From the NCBI GenBank assembly GCA_002354095.1, contig DEKX01000018.1, positions 1 through 64,000 of the forward strand: DNA of 64,000 bases. The letters are read 5' to 3'. The translations under genes and the position numbers were made by a program. Positions 1-8,479 of this stretch are shown piece by piece (the first letter of the stretch is position 1; every line of letters begins with the position of its first letter). The stretch comes from Prevotella sp. UBA2711 (GTDB lineage: Bacteria > Bacteroidota > Bacteroidia > Bacteroidales > Bacteroidaceae). Below the pieces are notes generated by a model. It did no database searches and had not been told where the DNA came from. It saw only the letters and a program-made list of their open reading frames with translations.

Positions 1-318
1 GCTGCTCAGCGCGTTCCAACTCCTACAGGTTCTACCACTATCCTGCACGCTGTTGTTAAGGGTGAGGTAACTGTTGAGGGTATCAACGCTGCTATGAAGG
101 CTGCTACCAACGAGTCTTTCGGTTACACAGAGGAGAAGCTCGTTTCTTCAGACATCATCGGTATGAAGTTCGGTTCACTGTTCGATGCTAACCAGACTAT
201 GGTTTCTAAGATTGGTGACGGTAACTCTCTCGTACAGGTTGTTGCTTGGTACGACAATGAGAACTCTTATACTTCTCAGATGGTTCGCACCATTAAGTAT
301 CTTGCTGAGCTGAAATAA
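1..318 (+). CDS. gap: Glyceraldehyde-3-phosphate dehydrogenase, C-terminal part (5' truncated by window)
   Basis: The reading frame is open from base 1 to the TAA at 316-318, so only about 105 C-terminal residues are present. The visible part belongs to the catalytic domain: RVPTPTG near the start, a NAAMKAA helix, and the C-terminal SLVQVVAWYDNENSY segment that is diagnostic of GAPDH, followed by the last helix. The enzyme oxidises glyceraldehyde 3-phosphate to 1,3-bisphosphoglycerate in glycolysis, in the cytosol. The catalytic cysteine and NAD-binding half lie outside the window. The codons are strongly biased (CTG, CGT, AAG, GGT), as expected for a highly expressed gene. A hairpin terminator follows about 45 bp downstream. 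Confidence 0.95.
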   Translation, partial: AAQRVPTPTGSTTILHAVVKGEVTVEGINAAMKAATNESFGYTEEKLVSSDIIGMKFGSLFDANQTMVSKIGDGNSLVQVVAWYDNENSYTSQMVRTIKYLAELK

Positions 319-360
319 TAAGGTTATTGGCAGTTAGCTATTAGCTAATAATAAAATAAA

Positions 361-391
361 AGCCGTTCGATTTTGTCGAACGGCTTTTTTT
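361..391 (+). terminator. Intrinsic terminator after gap
   Basis: A 10-bp perfect stem (361-370 with 376-385, AGCCGTTCGA/TCGAACGGCT) has a TTTTG loop and is followed by six T. It ends the gap transcript. Its loop and 3' side overlap the -33 element of the luxS promoter. Confidence 0.9.
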
Positions 392-402
392 ATCTATCTT
401 TG
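371..402 (+). promoter_or_regulatory. Bacteroidota-type promoter for luxS
   Basis: TTTTG at 371-375 lies 19 bp before TATCTTTG at 395-402. This matches the Bacteroidota primary sigma consensus TTTG-N19/21-TAnnTTTG. The predicted transcript starts about 20 bp before the luxS ATG. The -33 element sits in the loop of the gap terminator, so terminator and promoter are physically merged. Confidence 0.8.
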
Positions 403-425
403 CAGACAGAAATAGTTATAGAAAG

Positions 426-920
426 ATGGAAGTAATACAGAGTTTTACGATTGACCATACACGGTTAAAGCCTGGGATTTATATCTCTCGAGACGATAAG
501 TTGTTTCGTACCTTCGACTTGCGTATCACGGAGCCCAACAAAGAACCGGCTGTTGCACCAGCAGCCATGCATAGCATCGAGCATTTGATGGCTACCTGGT
601 TTCGTAATTCGAAAGCCAAAGACGATGTGGTGTATGTTGGTCCGATGGGTTGCCTGACGGGGATGTATATTGTCATGACAGGCAACTATAGTGTACAGCA
701 TATGCGGGAACTGACTATCCAGTGTTTGGAATGGATTCTCACACAGGAAGTCGTGCCTGCCACAACTCCAGAGACGTGCGGCAACTATCTGTTGCATGAT
801 TTGCCCATGTGTAAGTGGGAGTGCGCGCGTTATCTGAATCGTTTGAAAAATGATTTCCATTGCGAGTACAACCAGTTGCAGGTTACACTCAGTGATGGAA
901 AAGTTTTTGCTGATGCATAA
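426..920 (+). CDS. luxS: S-ribosylhomocysteine lyase LuxS
   Basis: LuxS cleaves S-ribosylhomocysteine to homocysteine and DPD, the AI-2 precursor, in the activated methyl cycle. The 164 residues are a normal length. The metal site is visible: HSIEH (His49, Glu52, His53) and CGNYLLHDL (Cys118). The catalytic-cysteine loop GPMGCLTG gives Cys76; the residue after Cys is Leu where many family members have Arg or Gln. The ATG at 426 follows GAAAG. It is first in a likely operon with miaA (12-bp gap) and a lipid kinase, led by its own promoter at 371-402. Confidence 0.96.
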   Translation: MEVIQSFTIDHTRLKPGIYISRDDKLFRTFDLRITEPNKEPAVAPAAMHSIEHLMATWFRNSKAKDDVVYVGPMGCLTGMYIVMTGNYSVQHMRELTIQCLEWILTQEVVPATTPETCGNYLLHDLPMCKWECARYLNRLKNDFHCEYNQLQVTLSDGKVFADA

Positions 921-932
921 TATATAAATAAG

Positions 933-1868
933 GTGGAAAAACGGTTGATAACCATACTCGGTCCGACAGCCAGTGGTAAGACTCCATTGGCAGCCGCCCT
1001 GGCAAAAGAGGTAGATGGAGAAATTATCTCGGCTGACTCCCGTCAGGTTTATCGGCGTATGGATATCGGTACAGGCAAAGATTTAGCCGATTATCACGTG
1101 GTCGGCCATTCTGTTGCTGATATAGCCTACCACCTGATAGATATCTGCGAACCGGGTACAAAATACAATCTGTTTCAATATCAGCAAGACTTCTATGATG
1201 CCTATCAGGATATCAGGGCAAGAGGTAAACAACCTATTCTTTGTGGCGGAACAGGTCTGTATATTGAGGCTGTGCTAAAAGGTTATAAATTATCGCCCGT
1301 TCCGCAGAATCAAGCTCTTCGTGATAGTCTGGAAGGTAAGTCGCTTGACGAGCTGACGAAGTTGCTAATAGATCTGAAAGAGAAAAACGGGTCTAATATG
1401 CACAATAAGACCGACGTGGATTCATGTCAGCGTGCTATCCGTGCCATAGAGATAGAAACATACAATCTGGAACATCCTACACCATGTCGCGAACTGCCTC
1501 CTGTTGATTCGCTCATTATCGGTGTCAATATTGATAGGGAGGAACGTAGAAAGAAAATAACCAAAAGATTGAAAGCACGACTGGACGAGGGGATGATTGA
1601 CGAGGTGAAAGGGCTGTTGGCTGAGGGTATTGATCCAGACGACCTGATATACTATGGACTGGAATATAAGTTTGTGACGGAATATCTAATTGGAAAACTA
1701 TCGTACGAGGAGATGTTCCAGCGCTTGGAAATAGCTATTCATCAGTTTGCAAAACGACAGATGACATGGTTCCGTGGAATGGAGCGCCGTGGCTTCATGA
1801 TCCACTGGATAGATGCCATGCTGCCGATGGAAGAAAAAGTGAAGAAAATCATCGAAATATCGCAATAA
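933..1868 (+). CDS. miaA: tRNA dimethylallyltransferase MiaA
   Basis: MiaA adds a dimethylallyl group to A37 of tRNAs that read UNN codons. The 311 residues are the usual length. Visible motifs: the P-loop GPTASGKT (10-17), DSRQVYRRMDIGTGK (substrate region), GGTGLY, and near the C-terminus AKRQMTWFRG. The start is GTG at 933, because the P-loop lies only nine residues downstream and no ATG is upstream in frame. It follows TATATAAATAAG, a leader motif also seen before susC and the hemerythrin-LuxR gene. The residue after the P-loop is Pro (GKTPLA), which is uncommon. Bacteroidota often carry two miaA paralogues; I cannot tell which one this is. Confidence 0.93.
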   Translation: MEKRLITILGPTASGKTPLAAALAKEVDGEIISADSRQVYRRMDIGTGKDLADYHVVGHSVADIAYHLIDICEPGTKYNLFQYQQDFYDAYQDIRARGKQPILCGGTGLYIEAVLKGYKLSPVPQNQALRDSLEGKSLDELTKLLIDLKEKNGSNMHNKTDVDSCQRAIRAIEIETYNLEHPTPCRELPPVDSLIIGVNIDREERRKKITKRLKARLDEGMIDEVKGLLAEGIDPDDLIYYGLEYKFVTEYLIGKLSYEEMFQRLEIAIHQFAKRQMTWFRGMERRGFMIHWIDAMLPMEEKVKKIIEISQ

Positions 1869-1869
1869 T

Positions 1870-2790
1870 ATGGAACAGCAACGTTGGGGAATTCTCTATT
1901 GTCCCAAGGGACGTAGCAGTAAGCAAAGAGAACGCATACAAAAGGTTCTTGACGAACGTCACGTACAATACGACTTCGTACAGAGCGAGTCGACAGATAG
2001 TGTAGAGAGACTTGTTTCTATGCTGATACACAATGGTTATAAAACTATCATTGTGGTGGGAGGCGACTCAGCCTTGAACGATGCTGTTAACTGTTTGATG
2101 AAGGAAGAAAAACAGGTTCGCGATTCGATAGCCTTAGGCGTTATTCCTAATGGTTTGATGAACGATTTTGCGCGTTATTGGGATTTCAAGGAAGCCAATC
2201 TGGAACAGACCGTCGATTGGCTGATAAAACGTCGCATCCGTCAGGTGGATTTGGGATGCATACGCTACAAAAACAAAAAGGGCGAACAATGTCATCGCTA
2301 TTTCCTGAACTGTATTAATGTCGGGTTGATAGCTGACGTGATGAACTTACGTAAGCAGGCGCGTTCGTTGTTGGGTTCCCGCACCTTGTCCCTGATAGTT
2401 TCTTTCTTTCTGATGATATTTCACCGTATGGACTACAAGATGCATATAAAGATTAATTCGGATGTGGTAAACAGAAAGGTGATGACCATGTGTATTGGCA
2501 GTGGTCCTGGATACGGACAGACCCCCAATGCTGTGCCCTATAATGGTTTGCTGGATGTGTCAGTAGTCTATCATACAGGTATTTTGCAAGTCTTTGCTGG
2601 TTTGTGGCTCTTGATAACGGGTCGTTTCCTGAACCATCGCAGTGTGCATCCCTATCGTACGAGAGAACTGACCGTAGAAGAAGCCAAGCATGCTTTAGTC
2701 GGTGTCGATGGACGATTGATAGGAACGCCGGTTGGCTCCTATCGTGTTGACGTAGAACAAGAAGTAATCAATTTCCTGATTCCCGACTAA
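1870..2790 (+). CDS. Diacylglycerol/sphingosine kinase-family lipid kinase, atypical motif
   Basis: The whole length resembles the DAGK catalytic family (YegS/DgkB type), cytosolic or membrane-associated lipid kinases. The phosphate-binding loop is VVGGDSALNDAV (62-73) and the second nucleotide loop is PNGLMNDFAR (93-102). In canonical members these read GGDGTxNEV and GTANDFAR, so the loop Gly-Thr and the Gly-Thr-Ala are changed. GVDGRL, near residue 275, matches the C-terminal D-G motif. It starts one base after the miaA stop, suggesting translational coupling. Its 3' end overlaps the convergent Crp gene by four bases. Substrate and activity are not predictable. A Bacteroidota-specific subfamily is the likeliest explanation. 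Confidence 0.75.
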   Translation: MEQQRWGILYCPKGRSSKQRERIQKVLDERHVQYDFVQSESTDSVERLVSMLIHNGYKTIIVVGGDSALNDAVNCLMKEEKQVRDSIALGVIPNGLMNDFARYWDFKEANLEQTVDWLIKRRIRQVDLGCIRYKNKKGEQCHRYFLNCINVGLIADVMNLRKQARSLLGSRTLSLIVSFFLMIFHRMDYKMHIKINSDVVNRKVMTMCIGSGPGYGQTPNAVPYNGLLDVSVVYHTGILQVFAGLWLLITGRFLNHRSVHPYRTRELTVEEAKHALVGVDGRLIGTPVGSYRVDVEQEVINFLIPD

Positions 2791-3500
2791 CCATTTTGGG
2801 AAATCTTGTGAAGTTTGTCTTCATCAAGCAGAGTAATGCGACGCCCGTCGGTGGTGATGAGTTCCTCAGTGGCAAAAGCCGACAGAGTGCGGATGGCATT
2901 GCTGGTTGTCATATTCGACAGATTTGCTAAATCCTCACGGCTGAGGGTGACAGCCAGTGTCTTCTCGTCTTCCTCGACTCCATATTTATTCTTCAGTCGA
3001 AGCAAGGCATCTGCCAATCGCCCGCGAATATGCTTTTGCGTCAGATTGACAGTCTGTTCGTCGGCATGTCCAAGCAGACTTGCCAGTTGGATGATGAAAT
3101 AGAAAGCAACGTCATTGTTTTCCTTGATGATTTTCAAAATGACGGGAAGAGGAATCTTGCATATTACTGCAGAATCAATGGCAGCAGCCGATGTACTGTA
3201 GTGTGCGCCGATGAAACCAGCGCGATATCCGAAGAATCCTTCTGGCTTGGCCATACGTACAATCTGTGAACGTCCCCCGATACCTTCTTTGAAAATCTTT
3301 ACTTTTCCTTTTGCCAGGCAGAAAAGATACTCTGGTATATCGTCCTCATGATAGATAAATTCATTTTTTTTGAATTTCTCCAGGGTAGTATATTTCAACA
3401 GCAGGGTACGTTGCTCCTCGCTAATGAGTTCCCATAGTTCTCTCAAAGCTTGGGTGATTTGTTCCTTTTCCGATTCCTTCCCTAATATTACCATGACCAT
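2787..3500 (-). CDS. Crp/Fnr-family transcriptional regulator
   Basis: An N-terminal cyclic-nucleotide-binding-like beta-roll (roughly residues 30-130, with EYLFCLAKGKVKIF and EGFFGYRAGF) is followed by a long dimerisation helix and a C-terminal winged helix (LSREDLANLSNMTTSNAIRTLS). There is no N-terminal cysteine cluster, so it is not an Fe-S FNR type; the ligand is unknown. I chose the ATG at 3500 over the longer frame to 3554. AAAGGA lies just upstream of 3500, and a -7 element TACTTTTG (minus strand, 3522-3529) lies inside the longer version. It is divergent from the glycogen operon across about 195 bp, so control of that operon is plausible but unproven. Confidence 0.85.
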   Translation of the reverse strand: MVMVILGKESEKEQITQALRELWELISEEQRTLLLKYTTLEKFKKNEFIYHEDDIPEYLFCLAKGKVKIFKEGIGGRSQIVRMAKPEGFFGYRAGFIGAHYSTSAAAIDSAVICKIPLPVILKIIKENNDVAFYFIIQLASLLGHADEQTVNLTQKHIRGRLADALLRLKNKYGVEEDEKTLAVTLSREDLANLSNMTTSNAIRTLSAFATEELITTDGRRITLLDEDKLHKISQNG

Positions 3501-3620
3501 GTGTTCCTTTTGAATTCCTTGCAAAAGTAATAAAAAAGAACAAAAAAACGTCATTTGAGGCGTGAATTTAATTCTACTTTCATAAAAAACAATCTTTTTC
3601 TTAAAAAAAATCTTATTTTA

Positions 3621-3652
3621 TTTTGTAATCACGTCGAAATTGAGTACTTTTG
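3621..3652 (+). promoter_or_regulatory. Promoter of the glycogen operon
   Basis: TTTTG at 3621-3625, a 19-bp spacer, then TACTTTTG at 3645-3652. This is a full match to the Bacteroidota consensus, about 45 bp before the ATG at 3697. The remainder of the 3555-3696 intergenic stretch is A/T-rich, with no other obvious element. Confidence 0.8.
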
Positions 3653-3696
3653 GAAAATGAAATCAAATCTAAAACTAACACCTTAAAATAGGAACT

Positions 3697-5679
3697 ATGA
3701 GTTATTTGCGATTAGAAAAAGCTGTAATGACTAACCTGGAGGAGTCGCTCCGTCGTGAATTACTTCGAACAAACCGTTCTGGCGCCTATAGTTCTTCTAC
3801 TTTGGTAGATTGCAATACGCGCAAGTATCATGGTCTGCTCGTTGTTCCCGTACCGGAACTGGATGACGAAAATCATGTATTGTTGTCCTCGTTCGACTGT
3901 ACGGTGATTCAGCATGGTGCTGAGTTCAATCTCGGACTCCACAAATATCAGGGGAACAATTTCAGCCCGAAGGGTCACAAGTACATCCGTGAGTTTACTT
4001 GTGACGTAGTGCCTACCACACTCTATCGTGTCGGTGGCGTGTTGTTAAAACGAGAAACTATCTTCCAGGCTTATGAGGACAGAATTCTCATTCGCTATAC
4101 TTTGGAGGATGCTCATTCGGCTACGACGTTGCGTTTCCGTCCGTTCCTGGCTTTCCGTTCGGTACGCCAGTTCACCCACGAGAACTCAACGGCATCTCGT
4201 GAATACCACGAGGTGGATAATGGTATTAAGACTTGTATGTATGCAGGATATCCCGACCTCTACATGCAGTTTAATAAGAAGAATGAGTTCGTATTCCAGC
4301 CCGACTGGTATCGTGGCGTGGAGTATCCGAAAGAGCAGGAGCGTGGCTATGCCTCTAACGAGGATCTGTATGTTCCCGGCTATTTCGAAGTACCCATCAA
4401 GAAGGGCGAGAGTATCATCTTCGCTGCCTCTACCAAGGAGATTAAGAGTAGTAGTCTGAAGGCCTTATTCCAGAAGGAGTATAATCTTCGCCAGCCTCGT
4501 GATAATTTCTATCACTGTCTGGTAGCTGCTGCCCACCAGTTCCACTTCCGTGATCGTCGTAGCGGCAGCTCTCCTGAGCATCTTGATGACAGTGACGACC
4601 GCTACCTGTTGGCTGGTTATCCTTGGTTCAAGGCTCGTGCCCGCGATACGTTTATTGCCTTGCCTGGTCTGACATTGGCTATTGGTGAGCAGGATTACTT
4701 TGAGCATGTCATGAAGACTGCCGAAAAAGGACTCCGTGAGTTTATGGAAGGCAAGCCACTCAGTGTGAAAATCTATGAGATTGAACATCCGGATGTTCCC
4801 CTGTGGGCCGTATGGGCTATCCAGCAGTATGCTAAGGATGCTGGTGTGGAGAAAGGCTACAAGATGTATGGCAAATTGGTGAAGGATATTGTTGACTACG
4901 TCATCAAAGGTGGCAACGCCAATATGCGTCTGGATGAGAACGGCCTGTTGTATGCCGACGGACGTGATAAGGCTATCACCTGGATGAATTCAACGGCTAA
5001 CGGCCGTCCCGTGGTACCTCGTTCCGGTTATATCGTAGAGTTCAATGCTTTGTGGTATAATGCCTTGAAGTTCTGTGCATCACTGGAGAATGAATTCGGC
5101 GACAAGAAGTATGCTGCCAAACTTGAAAAGTGTGCAGAACTTTGCAAGACATCGTTCGTGGAAACCTTCCTCAATGAATATGGCTATCTGCTCGACTATG
5201 TGGATGGCAATATGATGGACTGGAGTGTTCGTCCTAATATGATTTTCACCGTTGCCTTCGACTATTCACCATTGTCGCAGGAACAGAAGAAGAGCGTGTT
5301 GGATATCTGTACGCGCGAACTGCTCACTCCGAAGGGACTACGTTCACTCTCTCCAAAGAGTGGCGGTTACAATCCGATGTATGTAGGTCCTCAGACCCAG
5401 CGTGATTATGCATACCACCAGGGTACGGCATGGCCATGGCTTGGCGGATTCTATATGGAAGCCTGTCTGAAAATCTACAAGCGTACTCGTTTGAGTTTCG
5501 TAGAACGTCAGATGGTAGGATATGAGGACGAGATTAACTATCACGCACTCGGAACCATCAGTGAATTGTTCGATGGCAACCCACCATTCCACGGGCGTGG
5601 AGCAATGGCCTTTGCTATGAATGTCGCTGAAATTCTGCGTACGTTGAAGTTGTTGGAGAAATATTCGTATCAAAAGTAA
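3697..5679 (+). CDS. Glycogen debranching enzyme (amylo-alpha-1,6-glucosidase type, GH133-like)
   Basis: The 660 residues have two parts. The N-terminal beta-rich domain (about 20-230) starts with SGAYSSSTLVDCNTRKYHGLLV, the typical opening of bacterial/archaeal GDE_N. An (alpha/alpha)6 catalytic domain (about 280-655) contains GYPWFKARARDTFIALPG, the DGRDKAITWMN segment and AYHQGTAWPW near the end. It hydrolyses alpha-1,6 branches of glycogen. No signal peptide is seen, so it is cytosolic. It is first in an operon with a GT4 synthase (17-bp gap) and a GH57 enzyme, the usual Bacteroidota glycogen trio. An AGGAGG-like site lies between this gene and the next. Confidence 0.9.
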   Translation: MSYLRLEKAVMTNLEESLRRELLRTNRSGAYSSSTLVDCNTRKYHGLLVVPVPELDDENHVLLSSFDCTVIQHGAEFNLGLHKYQGNNFSPKGHKYIREFTCDVVPTTLYRVGGVLLKRETIFQAYEDRILIRYTLEDAHSATTLRFRPFLAFRSVRQFTHENSTASREYHEVDNGIKTCMYAGYPDLYMQFNKKNEFVFQPDWYRGVEYPKEQERGYASNEDLYVPGYFEVPIKKGESIIFAASTKEIKSSSLKALFQKEYNLRQPRDNFYHCLVAAAHQFHFRDRRSGSSPEHLDDSDDRYLLAGYPWFKARARDTFIALPGLTLAIGEQDYFEHVMKTAEKGLREFMEGKPLSVKIYEIEHPDVPLWAVWAIQQYAKDAGVEKGYKMYGKLVKDIVDYVIKGGNANMRLDENGLLYADGRDKAITWMNSTANGRPVVPRSGYIVEFNALWYNALKFCASLENEFGDKKYAAKLEKCAELCKTSFVETFLNEYGYLLDYVDGNMMDWSVRPNMIFTVAFDYSPLSQEQKKSVLDICTRELLTPKGLRSLSPKSGGYNPMYVGPQTQRDYAYHQGTAWPWLGGFYMEACLKIYKRTRLSFVERQMVGYEDEINYHALGTISELFDGNPPFHGRGAMAFAMNVAEILRTLKLLEKYSYQK

Positions 5680-5696
5680 AATAGGAGGAGAAGACT

Positions 5697-6968
5697 ATGA
5701 AAGTATTAATGTTTGGATGGGAGTATCCTCCTCATGTGTTCGGTGGACTGGCCACTGCTAACTATGGTATCTCTCAGGGCTTGCATGCCCAGGGCGATAT
5801 GGATATCACTCTCTGTTTGCCAAAGCCTTTTGGCGATGAGGACCGCACCGCTTGCAATATCGTGGCAATGAATGCTGTGCCTATCGCATGGCGTGATGTC
5901 AACTACGACTATGTGCGTGACCGTGTGGGTAATATTATGGATCCCGATCTCTATTTTAAGTTGCGCGACCATATCTATGCCGACTTCAATTATATGCACG
6001 TCAATGATCTGGGTGCCATGGAGTTCGCTGGCGGTTATCCCGGCAATCTGCATGAGGAAATCAACAACTACTCCATTATTGCCGGTGTCGTAGCTCGTAC
6101 ATTCGATTTCGATATCATTCATGCACACGACTGGCTGACCTATCCTGCAGGTATTCATGCCAAGCAGGTAAGCGGCAAGCCACTTTGCATCCACGTTCAT
6201 GCTACCGATTTCGACCGTTCTCGCGGAAAGGTGAACCCAACTGTTTATTCTATTGAGAAGAATGGTATGGACTGGGCTGACTGCATCATGTGTGTATCGG
6301 AACTGACTCGCCAGACGGTGATACATCAGTATCATCAGGATCCTCGCAAGTGCTTCACCGTTCATAATGCCGTTTATCCTTTGCCCGAAGAGTATCAGGC
6401 TATTCCTCGTCCTGACCATACCGGTAAGGATAAGGTGGTGACCTTCCTCGGTCGTATCACGATGCAGAAAGGACCTGAGTATTTCGTTGAGGCTGCCAAT
6501 ATGGTCATTCGCCGTACCCGCAATGTTCGTTTCTGTATGGCTGGTTCCGGCGATATGATGGATGCGATGATTCACTTGGCTGCCGAACGCGGTATTGCCG
6601 ATCGCTTCCACTTCCCAGGCTTCATGCGAGGCAAACAGGTTTATGAGTGTTTGAAAGACTCTGATGTCTATGTGATGCCTTCTGTTTCTGAACCTTTCGG
6701 TATTTCACCGTTGGAGGCCATGCAGTGCGGCACACCTTCTATTATCTCTAAGCAGTCTGGTTGTGCCGAGATTCTCAACAACTGTATCAAGGTTGACTAT
6801 TGGGATATCCACGCTTTGGCTGATGCCATCTACAGCATCTGTGCCAACGACAGCCTCTTCCAGTATCTCAAAGAAGAAGGTAAGAAGGAAGTCGATCAGA
6901 TTACCTGGGAGAAAGTGGGAGCCTGGATTTCAACGCTCTACAAAAGAACATTAGGGTGGGAGGTATAA
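5697..6968 (+). CDS. GT4-family glycosyltransferase, probable glycogen synthase
   Basis: The 423 residues have a GT-B fold. The N-terminal Rossmann half begins MKVLMFGWEYPPHVFGGLA, with the glycine-rich acceptor loop found in glycogen synthases, and includes DIIHAHDW. The C-terminal half has FLGRITMQKGPEYF and the donor-site signature SEPFGISPLEAMQCGTP, whose two Glu residues give the E-x7-E motif. Family GT4 enzymes in this gene context elongate alpha-1,4-glucan from nucleotide-glucose; the donor (UDP- or ADP-glucose) is not visible. It is preceded by GGAGGAG at 5683-5689. The following intergenic gap (6969-7016) consists of an octamer repeat array. Confidence 0.85.
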   Translation: MKVLMFGWEYPPHVFGGLATANYGISQGLHAQGDMDITLCLPKPFGDEDRTACNIVAMNAVPIAWRDVNYDYVRDRVGNIMDPDLYFKLRDHIYADFNYMHVNDLGAMEFAGGYPGNLHEEINNYSIIAGVVARTFDFDIIHAHDWLTYPAGIHAKQVSGKPLCIHVHATDFDRSRGKVNPTVYSIEKNGMDWADCIMCVSELTRQTVIHQYHQDPRKCFTVHNAVYPLPEEYQAIPRPDHTGKDKVVTFLGRITMQKGPEYFVEAANMVIRRTRNVRFCMAGSGDMMDAMIHLAAERGIADRFHFPGFMRGKQVYECLKDSDVYVMPSVSEPFGISPLEAMQCGTPSIISKQSGCAEILNNCIKVDYWDIHALADAIYSICANDSLFQYLKEEGKKEVDQITWEKVGAWISTLYKRTLGWEV

Positions 6969-6974
6969 CACCTG

Positions 6975-7013
6975 CGTAATAACGAAATAACGTAATAACG
7001 AATAACGAAAAAG
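6975..7013 (+). repeat. Octamer direct-repeat array (CGTAATAA-type, ~5 units)
   Basis: Units CGTAATAA (6975), CGAAATAA (6983), CGTAATAA (6991), CGAATAA (6999, one base short) and CGAAAAAG (7006) fill the gap between the GT4 and GH57 genes. Read on the coding strand, the same unit family fills the trpG-trpD gap at 28667-28714. No stem-loop or promoter is recognisable in it. Confidence 0.85.
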
Positions 7014-7016
7014 ATT

Positions 7017-8420
7017 ATGAAAACAATTTGTTTATATTTCGAGATACATCAGATTATTCATCTGAAGCGCTATCGTTTCTTCGATATCGGTACCGATCAT
7101 TATTACTATGATGATTATGAGAACGAGCGTAGTATCAGTGACATTGCCGAGCGCAGTTATATGCCTGCCCTGAATGCCATCGGTGACATGATTCGCGATA
7201 ATGGCAAGGACTTCAAGGTGGCTTTCTCGCTGTCGGGTGTTGGTATCGAGCAGTTGGAAATGCATGCTCCACAGGTGTTGGAGAAGTTGCAAGAGTTGAA
7301 CGCTACAGGATGTGTTGAGTTCTTGGCAGAGCCTTACTCTCACGGCTTGTCATCTTTGGCTAACGAAGAGACCTTCGCACTGGATGTGAAGAAGCAGTGC
7401 CAGAAGATTGAAGAGTACTTCGGCAAGAAGCCGACAGTTCTCCGCAACTCATCTCTTATCTATAGCGATGATATCGGTGGCCAGGTGGCTGCTATGGGCT
7501 TCAAGGGAATGCTGACCGAGGGTGCCAAGCACGTACTGGGTTGGAAGTCGCCTCACTATGTTTACAACTGTAACATTGCTCCCAACCTGAAGCTGTTGCT
7601 TCGTGATGTTGAGCTGTCTGACGATATCTCTCTGCGTTTCAACAACGCCGATTGGGAAGGCTATCCATTGTTTGCTGATGCCTATATCGATCGCATTGCC
7701 CGTCTGCCGGAAGAGGAGCAGATTATCAACATCTTCATGGAGCTTTCAGCACTGGGTATCGCTCAGCCATTAAGCTCAAATATCCTCGACTTCCTGAAGG
7801 CGCTGCCTGCATGTGCTAAGGAGAAGGGTATTACATTCTCTACGCCTACAGAAATCTGCATGAAGGTGAAGAGTGTGAGCAACCTCGACGTGCCCGATAC
7901 TCTGTCGTGGGTAGATGAGGAGCGCGACGTTTCATGCTGGTTGGGTAATGCCATGCAGCGTGAGGCTTTCAACAAACTGTATAGCGTAGCCGACCGCGTA
8001 CGTATTGCCAATGATCCACGTATCAATCAGGACTGGGATTATCTGCAGGCCAGCAACAACTTCCGCTTCATGACCACCAAACCTTCCAACGTTGGTCTGG
8101 ACCGTGGTATCTACAGCGGACCGTTTGATGCCTTCACCAATTATATGAATATTCTGGGTGACTTCATCAACAGAGTGAATGCGCTGTATCCTCCTGAAAT
8201 CGACAACGAGGAACTTAATGCACTGCTTACGACCATCCGCAATCAGGGCGATGAGATTGAGTATAAGGACGAGGAGATTACCCGTCTGAAGGCTCGCCTT
8301 GCCAAGTATGAGGCTCCAGAAGAGGAGAAGCCTGCCAAGAAACCAGCCGCCAAGAAGGCTCCAGCTAAAAAGGCTCCGGCAAAGAAAGCTCCTGCTAAGA
8401 AGGCTGAGGAAAAGAAGTAA
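7017..8420 (+). CDS. GH57-family alpha-amylase/glucanase with lysine-rich tail
   Basis: The first about 400 residues form a GH57 (beta/alpha)7-type domain: ICLYFEIHQIIHLKRYRFFD at the N-terminus, FLAEPYSHGLSSL in the middle and GPFDAFTNYMNILGDF later. There is no signal peptide, so it acts inside the cell on glycogen or maltodextrin with its two upstream neighbours. After about residue 425 comes a short coiled coil (EEITRLKARLAKYE) and then a low-complexity tail of repeated KKAPA units ending in KKAEEKK. The tail is very basic, unlike typical family members, and could bind glycogen, nucleic acid or the membrane; nothing in the sequence decides which. A terminator follows at 8438. Confidence 0.87.
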   Translation: MKTICLYFEIHQIIHLKRYRFFDIGTDHYYYDDYENERSISDIAERSYMPALNAIGDMIRDNGKDFKVAFSLSGVGIEQLEMHAPQVLEKLQELNATGCVEFLAEPYSHGLSSLANEETFALDVKKQCQKIEEYFGKKPTVLRNSSLIYSDDIGGQVAAMGFKGMLTEGAKHVLGWKSPHYVYNCNIAPNLKLLLRDVELSDDISLRFNNADWEGYPLFADAYIDRIARLPEEEQIINIFMELSALGIAQPLSSNILDFLKALPACAKEKGITFSTPTEICMKVKSVSNLDVPDTLSWVDEERDVSCWLGNAMQREAFNKLYSVADRVRIANDPRINQDWDYLQASNNFRFMTTKPSNVGLDRGIYSGPFDAFTNYMNILGDFINRVNALYPPEIDNEELNALLTTIRNQGDEIEYKDEEITRLKARLAKYEAPEEEKPAKKPAAKKAPAKKAPAKKAPAKKAEEKK

Positions 8421-8437
8421 TCAGTTGAAGTGATATG

Positions 8438-8477
8438 AAAAAGGAATCCTCTCCGAAACTGGAGAGGATTCCTTTTT
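8438..8477. terminator. Bidirectional terminator between convergent GH57 and GH3 genes
   Basis: A 17-bp perfect stem (8438-8454 with 8461-8477) has a 6-base loop. The outer pairs are A5/T5, so a T tract follows the hairpin on either strand. It serves both the glycogen operon and the leftward GH3 operon. Confidence 0.9.
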
Positions 8478-8479
8478 CT

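Noticed and set aside
5706..6611. 301-residue minus-strand ORF opposite the GT4 gene
   Set aside because: Antisense shadow caused by the codon bias of a strongly biased gene; no family resemblance, promoter or ribosome site.
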